Shown here one piece after another: positions 1 to 8,414 of a DNA stretch of 50,940 bases. The notes under the pieces are model-generated. The model was not told the DNA's origin and searched no databases. It worked only from the letters and a program-made list of their open reading frames with translations. Numbering within the stretch: the first letter of the stretch is position 1; each line of letters starts with the position of its first letter. This DNA comes from Candidatus Eiseniibacteriota bacterium (GTDB lineage: Bacteria; Eisenbacteria; RBG-16-71-46; CAIMUX01; WJJG01). The position numbers and the translations under genes were made by a program. The stretch lies in contig JAGMBO010000033.1 in the NCBI GenBank assembly GCA_023129715.1, positions 1 through 50,940 on the forward strand. Reading direction: 5' to 3'.

Positions 1-20
1 TGAACTTCCCGCACACGACA

Positions 21-1825
<1,805 letters not shown>

Positions 1826-1841
<16 letters not shown>

Positions 1842-2101
1842 CCGAGATCTCCTTCCCGGGCCAGCGTAGCCTGAACCAGCTTCTCGGGAAATGGTCCCAA
1901 GCCGCGGGGCGCCTCCTGGCTGAGCACCGAGCTGCGCCCAGCATCGAAGGTCGGATCGTTTCCCGAGAGTATGATCGTTTCGACGACAATGTCGAGGGCT
2001 CCCGCAGCCCGCTCTGCGAAGCCTCCGACATAGCAGGCTACTGCCTGCCAGACCCAGAGGTGGTTGCCGCCGACCTGCCGGGTTCTCGCTGGCGCCGGCA
2101 T
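1826..2101 (-). pseudogene. Remnant of isoaspartyl peptidase / L-asparaginase (N-terminal piece)
   Basis: A 91-codon open frame whose middle reads GALDIVVETIILSGNDPTF followed by DAGRSSVL. This matches the N-terminal signature of Ntn-type isoaspartyl peptidases (a G-x-ALDAV-x-A-x-x-x-LEDDP-x-FNAG-x-G-x-VL pattern). The rest of the family, including the autocatalytic Gly-Thr-Val-Gly site and the beta subunit, is absent. After VLSQE the frame runs into sequence that does not look like the family and ends inside the start region of gpmI. It is best read as a decayed fragment cut off by a deletion that joined it to gpmI. It could also be a small expressed ORF, but no convincing start or ribosome site is visible. 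Confidence 0.5.
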
Positions 2102-2176
2102 TCGCAGCCGAGGTATCCTGTCACCCTCGATGCGATCTAGACGCCTGTGCCGGAGAGAATCAGGGCGGGGGATTCG

Positions 2177-3013
2177 ATGCGACTAGCCGTGCTCCTGGAC
2201 AACAGCACTCTCATCGACAGGTACCTCCTGGCAGAGCCGGGCCTGTCGTTCTTCATCGAGGATGAGGACACGACCATCCTGTTCGATGCGGGGTACTCGA
2301 ATGCGTTCATCGCGAACGCTCACACGCTGTCGATTGATCTGCTCGATCTCAGTGCTGTCGTTCTGTCGCACGGCCACATGGATCACACGTGGGGCCTCGT
2401 TGCGCTGATCCAGCTTTGGACAGCGGCCGCCCTCGAGGGACAGAGCGTCCCGACACCTAGGCTTGTTGCGCATCCGCTGGCGCTCTCATCGAGAAGGCAC
2501 TGCGATATCGCCGAGATTGGATCACTACTCTCGAAGGACAAGCTCTCCCGGCACTTCGAGCTCGAGTTCAGCCGGGCGCCGGTCGAGCTGACGGAGCGAC
2601 TCATGTTTCTCGGTGAGATCCCGAGATCCAACAGCTTCGAGGCGCAGTCCCCGATGGGGAAGATCCGCCTCGAGTCTGGCGAGGAGGACGACTACATCCT
2701 CGATGATTCCGCCTTGGTCTACAGATCTCCGGATGGGCTCGTCGTGATCACCGGCTGCTCGCACGCCGGCATCTGCAATATCGTGGAGTACGCGAGGAGG
2801 ATATGCGGCGAGGAGAGAATCGTCGACATCATCGGTGGGTTCCACCTGCTTGATCCCTCTGAATCGCAGCTTGCGGGGACCGTTGAGTACCTGAGATCCG
2901 TGGGGCCGGGGCGTGTGCACGCGTGTCACTGCACGGATCTGAGGTCCAAGATCGCGTTGGCGCAGGGCGTCAGGCTCGAGGATGTGGGTGTCGGCTTGAC
3001 GCTCGAATACTGA
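2177..3013 (+). CDS. MBL-fold metallo-hydrolase (COG1237-like)
   Basis: A metallo-beta-lactamase-fold hydrolase. The zinc motif SHGHMDH lies near residue 60. It is followed by the TGCSHAGICN segment, the GGFHLL segment and a late HACHCTD segment. This order is typical of the COG1237 group, annotated as dihydropterin-ribofuranosyl-aminobenzene phosphate synthase-like. The substrate here is unknown, because that name comes from archaeal relatives. The start at 2177 is preferred over the in-frame ATG at 2147: the family begins at MRLAVLLDN and a purine-rich GGGCGGGGG stretch lies just ahead. The gene is 32 bases upstream of an alpha/beta hydrolase and probably co-transcribed. No signal peptide is visible. 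Confidence 0.85.
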   Translation: MRLAVLLDNSTLIDRYLLAEPGLSFFIEDEDTTILFDAGYSNAFIANAHTLSIDLLDLSAVVLSHGHMDHTWGLVALIQLWTAAALEGQSVPTPRLVAHPLALSSRRHCDIAEIGSLLSKDKLSRHFELEFSRAPVELTERLMFLGEIPRSNSFEAQSPMGKIRLESGEEDDYILDDSALVYRSPDGLVVITGCSHAGICNIVEYARRICGEERIVDIIGGFHLLDPSESQLAGTVEYLRSVGPGRVHACHCTDLRSKIALAQGVRLEDVGVGLTLEY

Positions 3014-3045
3014 GGTGAGCACCACGTCCGCCGGAGCTTCGAAGA

Positions 3046-3765
3046 ATGAACGAGCGATACGTATACAATCAGGAAGCGAAGCTTTGGACATGCCGCCAGG
3101 GCGACGGAGCGCCAATGCTCCTGTGCAGCGGTGGCCCAGGTTCGGCTGACTACCTTGGTCCTGTCGCAGCCATGGTTGATGATCTTGTGCTCACGATTCG
3201 ATTCGAACAACGTGGCTGCGGCCGCTCCACGCCTGAAGGGCCCTACGACCTGAAGACGACATTGTCTGACCTGGAGAGCATTCGCCAGTCCTACGGGATT
3301 GATCGTTGGGTGGTGGCCGGTCACTCGTGGGGCGCCAATCTTGCTCTGGCCTACGCGATGGAGCATGCAAGTGTGACCAGCGGCTTGATTTACATGTGTG
3401 GCAACGGGGCGCAGCATGACCTGGACTGGCGAGAGCGGTACAAGAGCGCCCGTGCCGAGGTTGGAGAGAAGATGCCAGAGACCGGCTTCCCAGGCAATGA
3501 TCTGGTCAATCGTGAGGGCAACCGCTCATGGTACGGCTACATCAAGCAACCGGACTTCTTCAAGAGAGTCTCGAGCATTCGTGTGCCCAGCCTGTTTGTA
3601 CTTGGTGGGCTGGACGTGCGGCCCGCCTGGCCGGCCAGGCAGCTGGCCGCCCTGATCCAAACAGCCGAGGAAGTATCCATTGACGGCGCAGCGCACTACG
3701 TTTGGCTGACACACTCAGACCAACTGAGATCGGTCTTGAGGTCATTCATCGAGAATGAACTCTAG
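3046..3765 (+). CDS. Alpha/beta hydrolase, proline iminopeptidase-like
   Basis: A 239-residue alpha/beta hydrolase. The oxyanion-hole region reads CSGGPGSADY, the strand-turn reads FEQRGCGRS, and the nucleophile elbow is AGHSWGANLA (catalytic Ser in GHSWG). The acid lies in LGGLDVRPAW and the histidine in DGAAHYVWLTHS. The HGGPG-like start, EQRG segment and GHSWG elbow place it near proline iminopeptidases and related aminopeptidases, but the cap region is short, so the substrate is uncertain. A GGAG site lies about 11 bases upstream of the ATG. It is probably in an operon with the MBL hydrolase. Two GC-rich hairpins follow the stop codon. Confidence 0.85.
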   Translation: MNERYVYNQEAKLWTCRQGDGAPMLLCSGGPGSADYLGPVAAMVDDLVLTIRFEQRGCGRSTPEGPYDLKTTLSDLESIRQSYGIDRWVVAGHSWGANLALAYAMEHASVTSGLIYMCGNGAQHDLDWRERYKSARAEVGEKMPETGFPGNDLVNREGNRSWYGYIKQPDFFKRVSSIRVPSLFVLGGLDVRPAWPARQLAALIQTAEEVSIDGAAHYVWLTHSDQLRSVLRSFIENEL

Positions 3766-4354
3766 GAGACCGGATCATCAACGGCACGATGACCCACAAC
3801 GAGGACCAGAGTGGCCGTGGGCGGCATCGATTGCGGGACCGCCACGGCTAGTCCGTCGATAGACCCACGGCCTGTGGCCGTGTGATCCGAAGAGCTTCGA
3901 GCGATCCAGCGTGGAAAGAAGTAGGCTCCCCCTCCGGGAAGGCGGATCCATCGGGAATTGCTCAAGGAGCGTCGGATGACGGGACTGGACTTCTGGTCGA
4001 CCGGGGTACTGCGTGAGCACGGTAGGGTTGGATGGGAGGAGCGGATCCGGAAGTACATCCGGGAGCAAGACCGTCTGGCCATGCTGAAAAACCATCATAC
4101 GCCCTGAAAAGCGGCCCTAGCAGGCCAGAATCGTGAATAATGGTGCTTTCCCACCCAACGGCGCTGGGTGGGTCGAATGAGCTTGTCGGGGATCGGGATC
4201 CCCACAGCCATGAATTCCCGGTGCAGCTGCGGGCGATGGATGTCGAGCGCGGCGGGTGACGGATTGGGGCTGCCCATCCTGTTCGTGCCGTGCAGCGGGC
4301 TCATTGAGCGCAACATCAAGTGAGAGGAAACCCTAGGAAGCCGGATTCATCAAC
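3762..4354 (+). repeat. Imperfect 21/22-bp direct repeat bounding the 3.8-4.35 kb gap
   Basis: CTAGGAGACCGGATCATCAAC at 3762-3782 is nearly repeated as CTAGGAAGCCGGATTCATCA (continuing AC) at 4333-4354. The two copies bracket the gene-poor gap. They could be a duplicated flank of an old insertion or a chance similarity. Confidence 0.4.
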
Positions 4355-4422
4355 TTGCCCGCGATCGAACCGGGCCGCTGCTGCCCGGAGTCGGTGAGGT
4401 CAATGATCGGTGCCTTCCCGCA
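3766..4422. other. 657-bp gap with hairpins and undeciphered coding fragments
   Basis: No convincing complete gene. Three strong inverted repeats occur. 3814-3848 has arms GCCGTGGGCGG and CCGCCACGGC with one bulge. 3866-3882 is CACGGCC-TGT-GGCCGTG. 4150-4172 is CCCACCCA with a 7-base loop and TGGGTGGG. On the plus strand, codons around 3930-4107 read like a protein end (FWSTGVLREHGRVGWEERIR, then a KYIREQD segment and a stop), but upstream it is broken by stops and I do not recognise the family. A 48-codon frame at 4177-4323 is also unassigned. The first two hairpins could terminate the upstream hydrolase operon, although no T-run follows. The gap is probably gene debris. Confidence 0.5.
4370..4388 (-). 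terminator. Possible terminator hairpin after the DUF362 gene
   Basis: CCGGGC, a 7-base loop and GCCCGG form a 6-bp GC stem about 35 bases past the stop codon of the minus-strand DUF362 gene. No T-run follows on the minus strand, so it may be an mRNA end stabiliser or part of a factor-dependent terminator. Confidence 0.35.
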
Positions 4423-5889
4423 CTATCTGAGCAGCACAAGCCGTTGCTGCAGCACCCGGCCGGCGGCCTCAAGCCGGCAGAAGTAGGTTCCACTGGCCAC
4501 TCCGAGCCCCTGCTGATCCCGTCCATCCCAGCGGATGCGGTGCATGCCGCGGCTGAATTTCCCCGCGGCCAGCCGGCGCACGAGGGAGCCGGTCGCATCG
4601 ACGATCAGCAGCTTCGCCTGGGCAGGCACAGATGTGTGGAAGCGCAGGGTCGCCCGCCCGGGGGCGGGATTGGGGTAGGGGGTCAGCAGCGTGAACGGTA
4701 ACGTTCCCCGCGGCTGCGAGTGGATGTTCTGGGCGGCGACGTCGATCTCGACCAGCTCGATCTGCTCGGGGTCGTCGGTGCCCAGGTAGTAGGGGTCGCC
4801 GGCGGCGACTGCCAGGTACGTCGGATCGACATCGTTGCCCGGTCCCATCCGGGCGAGGCGCTCCTCGTTGGTCTTGATCGTGCCGATGCGGTCGATGGCG
4901 ACCAAGTCCTGGCTCACCAGCAGGCTGTTGTAGGCCCAGTTGGGCGGTGTGTGCCCCGGGGGCACGTAGCCGGGGCCGCCGGCATAGATCCCGAGGGTGC
5001 CGTCGATCAGGAAGAGCTTGGTCTTGTCTCCCAGGTCATCGCGCAAAAACTTGTTCAACTCGGGCTCGCCCAGATCGTGGCCGCTGGAGTGCATGCGACC
5101 GTCGCTGACGCCGCTGAAGGACCCGTAGTTGTTTTTCATGCAGAGCGTGATCTCCGCGTCGCTGTGGTCCTTGATCACGGCCGCATTGATCATGTAGTCG
5201 CAGTGCTGGCTGATGATCTTCGAGACCTGGTGATACGTGTAGGAGAAAGTGCCATGGCGGATCGAGAAAGTCTCGGAGCTGTCGAACCCGACTGATGGAT
5301 GCGTCGTTCCGTAGTACTGCACCCCGGGGCCGCCATAGTTCTGATCGTAGCCGTTTTGGTCCGGGTAGCAGAAAAACTCGTCGTCGTGATCCCAGACGAT
5401 GATCTGGTCCTGGGGGAGTTGCTGGCCGTCCAGATCCATCATCAGGAGACCATCGACGATCGCGTTGACCACCTCGGGGTGGGTGGGGACATCCCCGCAG
5501 GCGAGGTTGATCTTGATCGCAATGTGTTTCGACGCATCAATTCCGGGGAAGAGGCTCTTCCAGGCCGCGCCCGGGTCGCCGATCCCGGTCAACTCACAGA
5601 CCGCGACGTGGACCATGGAATCGACCGGTTCCTGATTGACGGCCGCGCCGGTGGTGGCATCGGCATGATAGGTGCGCACGACCTTGCTCGTTCGCTGGGC
5701 GGCCCGGGCGAAGGGCACGCGCAGCAGGTCATCGGCGAACAACAACCCGGCCGAGCCGAGCGCGGCATGGTGGAGGAAGCGCCGTCGGCTGAGCGGGCAG
5801 GTTTCTCCAACCCGGCGGCGGGAGTAGCGTGCGGTCCCCCGCGCGGCGATGCGTTGCATGATCGTGCGGCGATTCATTGATTCCGTCAT
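4423..5889 (-). CDS. Exported DUF362 protein with FlgD-Ig-type C-terminal sorting domain
   Basis: 488 residues. The N terminus has a twin-arginine signal (SRRRFLHHAALGSAGLL near residue 33), preceded by a basic extension that may be trimmed if translation begins later. Residues about 70 to 370 are a DUF362 domain, recognised by IKINLACGDVPTHPEVV and, later, YMINAAVIKDHSDAEITL then CMKNNYG. DUF362 proteins are often tied to redox or iron-sulfur proteins, but the role is unknown. The last 90 residues form the sorting-like module (PNPAPGRATLRF, WDGRDQQG, GTYFCRLEA), so the protein is predicted to leave the cytoplasm folded and be placed on the surface or secreted. A GGGAG site precedes the ATG at 5889. 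It lies directly downstream of the DUF6599 gene and is likely co-transcribed. Confidence 0.85.
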   Translation of the reverse strand: MTESMNRRTIMQRIAARGTARYSRRRVGETCPLSRRRFLHHAALGSAGLLFADDLLRVPFARAAQRTSKVVRTYHADATTGAAVNQEPVDSMVHVAVCELTGIGDPGAAWKSLFPGIDASKHIAIKINLACGDVPTHPEVVNAIVDGLLMMDLDGQQLPQDQIIVWDHDDEFFCYPDQNGYDQNYGGPGVQYYGTTHPSVGFDSSETFSIRHGTFSYTYHQVSKIISQHCDYMINAAVIKDHSDAEITLCMKNNYGSFSGVSDGRMHSSGHDLGEPELNKFLRDDLGDKTKLFLIDGTLGIYAGGPGYVPPGHTPPNWAYNSLLVSQDLVAIDRIGTIKTNEERLARMGPGNDVDPTYLAVAAGDPYYLGTDDPEQIELVEIDVAAQNIHSQPRGTLPFTLLTPYPNPAPGRATLRFHTSVPAQAKLLIVDATGSLVRRLAAGKFSRGMHRIRWDGRDQQGLGVASGTYFCRLEAAGRVLQQRLVLLR

Positions 5890-5924
5890 GTTCGACTCCC
5901 GTGGCCTGGACGTCCTCTCACGGC

Positions 5925-6010
5925 GGACGCCTGCGCCCCGCGTCTGTGCTATGCGGCTGCTCCCCTGCGTCTGTGCCCCGCGGCTGCGCTACGCGTCTGT
6001 GCTACGCGGC
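5925..6010. repeat. GC-rich tandem array, 13-bp units in 26-27-bp pairs
   Basis: Alternating units of the types GCGTCTGTGCTAT and GCGGCTGCTCCCCT recur about three times each, giving a 26-27-bp higher-order period (clearest from 5940 to 6010). The array fills most of the gap between the DUF6599 stop and the DUF362 start. Confidence 0.7.
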
Positions 6011-6024
6011 GTCAGCCGAGGGGG

Positions 6025-6693
6025 CTACTCCTCATCGGCGAAGCGGGTCTTGATGATCCCCCAGGTCGACTCGGGCGCTGGGGTGGCGCTCTGCAACAGA
6101 GCCAGGATTGCCTCGGCCTGGGCCCGCGCCACCATCAACGCATCGTTGCCGGAACACGTAACGGTGATCGATGCGTAGAAGCACTCCTCGTGGAATTGGA
6201 GAACCAGAGCGCCGATCGCCTCGCGCTGGCGGGCCGCACCAGTGCCGGGCCAATCGGGAATCGCGTCGCCGTAGCCGCTGGCGGGATCGTTGTAGAGTGC
6301 CAGCGCGTTCTCAGCGGTGCCCTGGTTGAACATGGCAAGGGTCGTGGCACAGGGCGCGCTTCCTGCTGTGCCTTCATAGTCCTGAAAGACCGCGGCAACG
6401 AACCCGTGGGCGTCATAGAGATAGGCGCCACCGTTGATCAGCTCGGTCAGTTCGGTCAGCGTGTAGGCGGTGCGAGGTGGGCCGACAGGGGCCCATCCTG
6501 GAGGCGTCTCCGCCCCGGGCAGGAGGGACACTGGGTCGATCTCGCCGCAGTCGGCCCGCGCCGTCGCCGAGAAGAGTGGGGCGGCCTGCAGCGCAACGAG
6601 TGCTGCCAGCAGGAGCAGGCCTGGACCGCGGAGCCGGGCGTGACCGGCGTGGGCGAGACGGGTGATCGAGGCGCATCGGATCGAGCGTACCAT
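6025..6693 (-). CDS. DUF6599-like exported protein
   Basis: 222 residues from the chosen start. The N terminus has a basic stretch then a long hydrophobic run (GPGLLLLAALVALQAAPLF) ending near ATARA, a typical Sec signal. The mature part contains AYTLTELTELINGGAYLYDA followed by HGFVAAVFQDYEG, which resembles the DUF6599 pattern of an INGGAE-LY-x-x-GF core. Function is unknown. The start at 6693 is chosen over the ATG at 6804 because AAGGG lies 7 bases upstream and the signal peptide then begins properly. The gene sits directly upstream of the DUF362 gene in the same direction, suggesting the two exported products act together. Cys residues in the mature domain (DCGE, APCAT, EECF, VTCSG) could form disulfides. 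Confidence 0.7.
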   Translation of the reverse strand: MVRSIRCASITRLAHAGHARLRGPGLLLLAALVALQAAPLFSATARADCGEIDPVSLLPGAETPPGWAPVGPPRTAYTLTELTELINGGAYLYDAHGFVAAVFQDYEGTAGSAPCATTLAMFNQGTAENALALYNDPASGYGDAIPDWPGTGAARQREAIGALVLQFHEECFYASITVTCSGNDALMVARAQAEAILALLQSATPAPESTWGIIKTRFADEE

Positions 6694-6794
6694 TGGTGTT
6701 TCCCTTGCTGCGCTGGTTCTCGACGCTCGGTTGCTGGTGATCCTCCGACTTGCGCGAGGGCAGGTATGGGGCGCAAATCCTCGCACAAACCCGT

Positions 6795-6800
6795 AGTTTA
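6795..6800 (-). promoter_or_regulatory. Possible extended -10 for the DUF6599-DUF362 unit
   Basis: On the minus strand TGC-TAAACT forms an extended -10 match, giving a start near 6788 and a roughly 95-base leader. The -35 region (TGGCTC at 18 bp) is weak. Upstream of it lies a small hairpin (TGTCC-TTAC-GGACA, 6851-6864), which is downstream of the aminotransferase gene, and a run of nine G at 6873-6881. Confidence 0.3.
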
Positions 6801-6905
6801 GCATTTTTGCTGCTGCCGGAGCCAGTGCGAGATGAAGGTGGGGCCCCCAATGTCCTTACGGACAAATGGTTAGGGGGGGGGCGGCGGGGCGCCCTCGCGA
6901 ACGGC

Positions 6906-8096
6906 CTACTCGAGCTTGGCCGCCGCCTCGCGCACCCGCCGCATGCCCTCCTCGATGCGGTCGGGCGAGCTGGCGTAGGAGAAGCGCAGGTGTTCGGGGG
7001 CGCGGAACCCGACCCCGGGGACCACGGCGACATGCGCCTCTTCGAGGAAGTAGGCGGCCAGATCGATGCTCGTCTGGATCTCCCAGGCGCCGCAGTGACG
7101 GCCCAGATAGGCCCGCCAATCGGGGAGCAGGTAGAAGGCGCCCTGAGGCTTGGGACAGGTGACGCCCGGGATCTCGAGAAGACGAGAGAGCATCAGGTCG
7201 CGGCGCTTCTCGAATGCCGCGCGCATGCGGGCGATCTCTTCCTGGGGGCCGAGGATTGCCGCCTGCGCGGCACGCTGGGCGATCGAGTTCGCATTCGAGG
7301 TGGAATGGCTCTGGATCTTGCCCATCGCCGAGATCACCTCGCGCGGTCCGGCAGCGTACCCAATGCGCCAGCCGGTCATTGCATAGGTCTTCGAGACGCC
7401 ATTGATCAGTACGCAGCGATCTTTCCAGGCCGGCGAGAGCGCGGCGAAGCTGGTGAAGGCAAAGCCATCGTAGACGAGCTTCTCGTAGATCTCATCGACG
7501 ATCACCCAGATGCCCTTCTCGGCGAGGATCTCGGCGAGCGGTTCGAGCTGTTCCCGCGAGTAGGCCGCTCCGGTCGGATTCGAGGGGTTGTTGAGGATCA
7601 GCGCCTTCGTCTTCGGCGTGATCGCCGCCCGCAGAGCATCGGGCGTGATCCGAAAACCGGTGGCCGCGTCCGTCTTCAGGAAAACCGGCGCAGCTCCGGT
7701 CAGCGAGATCTGCGGCTCATACGAAACCCAGCACGGCGTCGGCAACAGCACCTCGTCGCCGGTCTCCAAGAGTGCCATGGCGAGGTTGTAGAGACACTGC
7801 TTGGCTCCGGTGGAGACGATGATCTCGTCGGGTTCGTAGCTGAGTTGGTTGTCCTGGCGGAACTTCTCGCAGATCGCGCGGCGCAGATCGAGGGTGCCGC
7901 TGGAGGCGGTGTAGCGGGTGAAGTTATCCTCGATCGCGGTGATTCCCGCGCGCTTGATCGGCTCGGGCGTGTCGAAGTCGGGCTCGCCGACACTGAAGTC
8001 GACGACATCTACGCCGCGGGCGATCATCTCCTTGGCCTTGCCGCTGACCGCCAAGGTGGGGGACGTTCCGATCAGGCTCATCCGTTCCGCCAGCAT
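6906..8096 (-). CDS. Class I/II PLP-dependent aminotransferase (aspartate type)
   Basis: 396 residues, the usual length for the AspB/aspartate aminotransferase Ib group. It transfers the amino group between aspartate (possibly other amino acids or prephenate) and 2-oxoglutarate. Visible landmarks are VDFSVGEPDFDTP, RYTASSGTLDLRRAI, ILNNPSNPTGAAY, the VDEIYEKLVYDG segment, the PLP-lysine motif VSKTYAMTGWRIGY (Lys236) and RFSYASS near the end. The ATG at 8096 is preferred over 8120 because GGGAGGG lies 5 bases upstream and MLAERMSLIG matches the family's beginning. A promoter match lies upstream at 8166-8195. Exact amino-donor specificity cannot be read from sequence. Confidence 0.93.
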   Translation of the reverse strand: MLAERMSLIGTSPTLAVSGKAKEMIARGVDVVDFSVGEPDFDTPEPIKRAGITAIEDNFTRYTASSGTLDLRRAICEKFRQDNQLSYEPDEIIVSTGAKQCLYNLAMALLETGDEVLLPTPCWVSYEPQISLTGAAPVFLKTDAATGFRITPDALRAAITPKTKALILNNPSNPTGAAYSREQLEPLAEILAEKGIWVIVDEIYEKLVYDGFAFTSFAALSPAWKDRCVLINGVSKTYAMTGWRIGYAAGPREVISAMGKIQSHSTSNANSIAQRAAQAAILGPQEEIARMRAAFEKRRDLMLSRLLEIPGVTCPKPQGAFYLLPDWRAYLGRHCGAWEIQTSIDLAAYFLEEAHVAVVPGVGFRAPEHLRFSYASSPDRIEEGMRRVREAAAKLE

Positions 8097-8165
8097 GTTA
8101 CCCTCCCGATCCGCCAGCATGTTGCCCTTCCGTTCAGGCCGCCCCGCCGCGCGGGGAAGTCGGTG

Positions 8166-8195
8166 ATCTTACTGTAGCCGGTCGGGATGTTCCAA
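8166..8195 (-). promoter_or_regulatory. Sigma70-type promoter of the aminotransferase gene
   Basis: On the minus strand TTGGAA (8190-8195), 18 bp, then TAAGAT (8166-8171). The predicted start is near 8159, a 60-base leader. The first unit of a tandem array begins at 8196, directly against the -35 box. Confidence 0.55.
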
Positions 8196-8317
8196 GGGTG
8201 ATTCGGAGGGCAGGGTGACCCGGAAGGCAGGGCGAATCCGGCGGACATGGGTGATCCGGAGAACAGGGTGGATTCGGCGAACAGGGTGATCCGGAGGGCA
8301 GGGTGATTCGGCGGACA
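8196..8317. repeat. Seven-unit tandem array, 17-19 bp, abutting the aminotransferase promoter
   Basis: Units begin at 8196, 8213, 8230, 8249, 8266, 8284 and 8301 with consensus GGGTGATYCGGMGRRCA. Two units carry one or two extra bases. The copies are contiguous, so this is not a CRISPR array. It lies between the glgP stop and the aminotransferase promoter. Confidence 0.85.
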
Positions 8318-8363
8318 GGGGGCGACCGTTGGTCGGGCGACCACCGCCGAGCGGGTGGGCGCG

Positions 8364-8401
8364 GCCGGTCAGCGACCGGCGAGCATGGGGGCATCGCCGG
8401 T
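8364..8401 (-). terminator. Two mutually exclusive hairpins downstream of glgP
   Basis: Hairpin A pairs 8375-8382 (ACCGGCGA) with 8394-8401 (TCGCCGGT). Hairpin B pairs 8364-8370 (GCCGGTC) with 8374-8380 (GACCGGC). They share bases 8375-8380, so only one can form at a time. They start 14 bases after the glgP stop on the minus strand. There is no clear T-run. Confidence 0.4.
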
Positions 8402-8414
8402 TAGCCTTGCGGCA

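Noticed and set aside
4150-4172. CCCACCCA/TGGGTGGG hairpin as an intrinsic terminator
   Set aside because: The stem is strong, but neither strand has a T-run after it and no gene ends close by, so it is listed only as a feature of the gap.
6873-6881. Run of nine G bases (also C or G runs near 26985, 27327 and 27356) as functional G-quadruplex or slippery sites
   Set aside because: Single homopolymer runs in gaps, without a repeated G-tract pattern; they are more likely neutral or sequencing-sensitive spots.
8196-8317. Possible CRISPR array
   Set aside because: Units are 17-19 bp, contiguous and without spacers, and no cas genes are present. The same applies to the arrays at 20894 and 27011.
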